From Pseudomonadota bacterium (lineage in GTDB: Bacteria; Pseudomonadota; Alphaproteobacteria; ATCC43930; CGMCC-115725), in contig JAJYIC010000176.1 in assembly GCA_021790295.1 (NCBI GenBank), positions 1 through 5,875 on the forward strand: a stretch of DNA of 5,875 nucleotides. Direction: 5' to 3'. The notes beneath the pieces are model-generated. The model saw nothing but the letters and a program-made list of their open reading frames with translations, was not told the DNA's origin and searched no databases. The position numbers and the translations under genes were made by a program. Below are positions 4,963 to 5,875 of the stretch, piece after piece (position 1 is the stretch's first letter; each line of letters begins with the position of its first letter).

Positions 4963-5549
4963 CAGATGAAAAGAGAGCGGAAGCTCACCTCTTTCGCGCG
5001 CCAGATCCGGTTCATGAACTGTTCGAGGCCGAGGCTTTGTTCGCGGAAGCGGCAGCGGAAATAAAAGCTGAAATCGGCCGAAACCGCAGTCCCGGAAGGC
5101 GGCGCCGCGGCAAAGGTGACGATCCCCGTCGCGCCGTTGACGCTATAGCTGCTCGAAAGCTGCGCGATCCCGTTCAGATAAACGTTGGAGACGACATTGG
5201 GTGCGAGGATCGGTTCATTGAGAGAGCCGAGCGAACGCACGAGCTGGAATTGCGTCGTCGCCCCGTCTCCGGTTCCGATCGCCTGCGCCGAAACGGAATT
5301 GTCGGTCGGGTCGTTGTAAAGAAAATCGTCGTATCCGCCTTGCCGCGACGCGATAAAGCCGAGAAGCGTCTGCTGATCGGCCGCGGGAAGATATTCGAAG
5401 GAAAGGCTCCACTCCCAGATCGGCCAGGGATAATCGGAAAGCCTCACCTCGCGCCCCGAGACCGCGCGCTGGACGCGGGTCGAGAAGATCGGCTTCCGCG
5501 CGATCGGATAGGCAAGGCCGATCAAGGCCGGGAAGACGGCGCTGCTCAC
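4962..5549 (-). CDS. DUF2460 distal tail protein (GTA gp12-like)
   Basis: This 195-aa protein belongs to the DUF2460/TIGR02217 group, the distal tail protein that forms the ring between tail tube and hub. The N-terminus (AVFPALIGLAYPIARKPIFS) followed by TRVQRAVSGRE, WEWSLSFEYLP and the GGYDDFLYNDP segment is characteristic, and the length is normal. The start chosen is the GTG at 5547-5549. It overlaps the upstream stop as GTGA and follows a purine-rich GGAAGAGGAA, and family members usually begin right before AVFP. An ATG ten codons upstream (5577-5579) would add a charged KEEE stretch and a 34-base overlap, so I judge it less likely. Confidence 0.93.
   Translation of the reverse strand: MSSAVFPALIGLAYPIARKPIFSTRVQRAVSGREVRLSDYPWPIWEWSLSFEYLPAADQQTLLGFIASRQGGYDDFLYNDPTDNSVSAQAIGTGDGATTQFQLVRSLGSLNEPILAPNVVSNVYLNGIAQLSSSYSVNGATGIVTFAAAPPSGTAVSADFSFYFRCRFREQSLGLEQFMNRIWRAKEVSFRSLFI
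5546..5549 (-). promoter_or_regulatory. GTGA stop-start overlap (65-aa gene / DUF2460)
   Basis: The TGA of the 65-aa gene and the GTG of the DUF2460 gene share three bases. The purine-rich GGAAGAGGAA directly upstream can serve as ribosome-binding site, so re-initiation by the same ribosome is likely. This overlap decides the start of the DUF2460 gene. Confidence 0.8.
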
Positions 5550-5743
5550 TTCCTCTTCCTTCGCCTCGCCGCCCGCCACAAGATCCTGTGCGCAATCCCG
5601 GCGTTCCTCATCTTCCGCCGTCCTTCCGCGAGCGCCGCGAGAAGCCTTTCCACACCTTCGCCAGGCTTTTGCGGCGGAATCCTCTTCACCCCGCGCGCCG
5701 CGACGAAAAGGGCGATCGCCCGCAATTCCTCTTCCCGGTCCAT
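5546..5743 (-). CDS. Small basic protein between tape-measure end and DUF2460 gene
   Basis: This 65-aa protein has an acidic start (MDREEELRAIALFVAARG), a helical middle (VERLLAALAEGRRKM, 31-45) and a strongly basic end (RRRKRK). There are no cysteines, signal peptide or membrane segments. The ATG at 5741-5743 lies four bases after the stop of the upstream tail gene. The ribosome-binding site is weak. The next upstream in-frame start, at 5855-5857, would overlap that gene by about 110 bases and reads as noncoding. Its stop is coupled to the DUF2460 start by GTGA. By position it could be a tail-assembly accessory protein; I do not recognise it. Confidence 0.65.
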   Translation of the reverse strand: MDREEELRAIALFVAARGVKRIPPQKPGEGVERLLAALAEGRRKMRNAGIAHRILWRAARRRKRK

Positions 5744-5747
5744 CGTC

Positions 5748-5875
5748 TCAAGCGAGGGAGAACGCCGTTCCCCGCAGCGCGCGAAGGAAGGGCTGCGGGT
5801 CGTCTCCGACCATCTGCGCGAACCATGCCGAGATCGAGGAAGAATCGGCAGGCCCATGGAAATGAAGGTGAACGT
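5748..5875 (-). CDS. C-terminal 41 residues of an upstream tail gene, probably tape-measure protein (cut by right edge)
   Basis: The frame entering from the right edge reads VHLHFHGPADSSSISAWFAQ and onward for 41 codons to a TGA at 5748-5750. The alternating strand-like 'HLHFHGP' followed by a helix resembles the end of lambda-type tape-measure proteins (such as 'xVNFHVxxPDAxSxxxW'). The position just before DUF2460 fits the GTA/siphophage order. The identification rests mainly on synteny because only the tail of the protein is visible. Confidence 0.65.
   Translation of the reverse strand, partial: VHLHFHGPADSSSISAWFAQMVGDDPQPFLRALRGTAFSLA

Overview
The window is a piece of a tailed-phage (prophage or gene-transfer-agent-like) tail operon. 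The DNA is GC-rich with G/C-biased third codon positions. The tail-tip genes match the alphaproteobacterial GTA/siphophage module (DUF2460, then DUF2163/BR0599, then NlpC/P60 peptidase, then a large tail-tip protein). This suggests a high-GC alphaproteobacterial host. The genus cannot be named from the sequence, and no integrase, tRNA or attachment site is visible.

Almost everything is read on the minus strand, from the right edge to the left. In order of transcription: the last 41 codons of an upstream tail gene, probably the tape-measure protein (5748-5875, cut by the edge); a 65-aa basic protein (5546-5743); a DUF2460 distal-tail protein (4962-5549); a DUF2163/BR0599 hub protein with four cysteines (4003-4962); a beta-type DNA methyltransferase (3251-4006); an insertion-like segment; an NlpC/P60 tail peptidase (1849-2460); a protein with four tandem four-cysteine modules (1119-1835); and the N-terminal 356 residues of a tail-tip/megatron-like protein that runs off the left edge (1-1068). 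The genes are tightly packed. Three junctions use the same 4-base GTGA overlap, one of them now split by the insertion, and one uses TGATG. This points to one translationally coupled message.

Two things do not belong to a plain tail module. First, a 108-bp direct repeat (2416-2523 and 3210-3317, three mismatches) contains the methyltransferase 3' end fused to the NlpC/P60 5' end. The two copies bracket a less GC-rich cargo that carries one gene on the opposite strand (2765-3100). Both flanking genes stay intact because each uses the copy next to it. This looks like a moron-type insertion in which the gene junction was duplicated. Second, the 238-aa protein between peptidase and tail tip has four CxxC...CxxxC units in an A-B-B-A order of similarity. 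I cannot assign it to a known phage function, and it is the best candidate here for something undescribed.

Working model: DUF2460, DUF2163, NlpC/P60 and the tail-tip protein build the distal end of the tail, which docks on the cell and cuts peptidoglycan. The methyltransferase probably modifies phage or host DNA. The opposite-strand gene and the cysteine-module protein are accessory cargo of unknown role.
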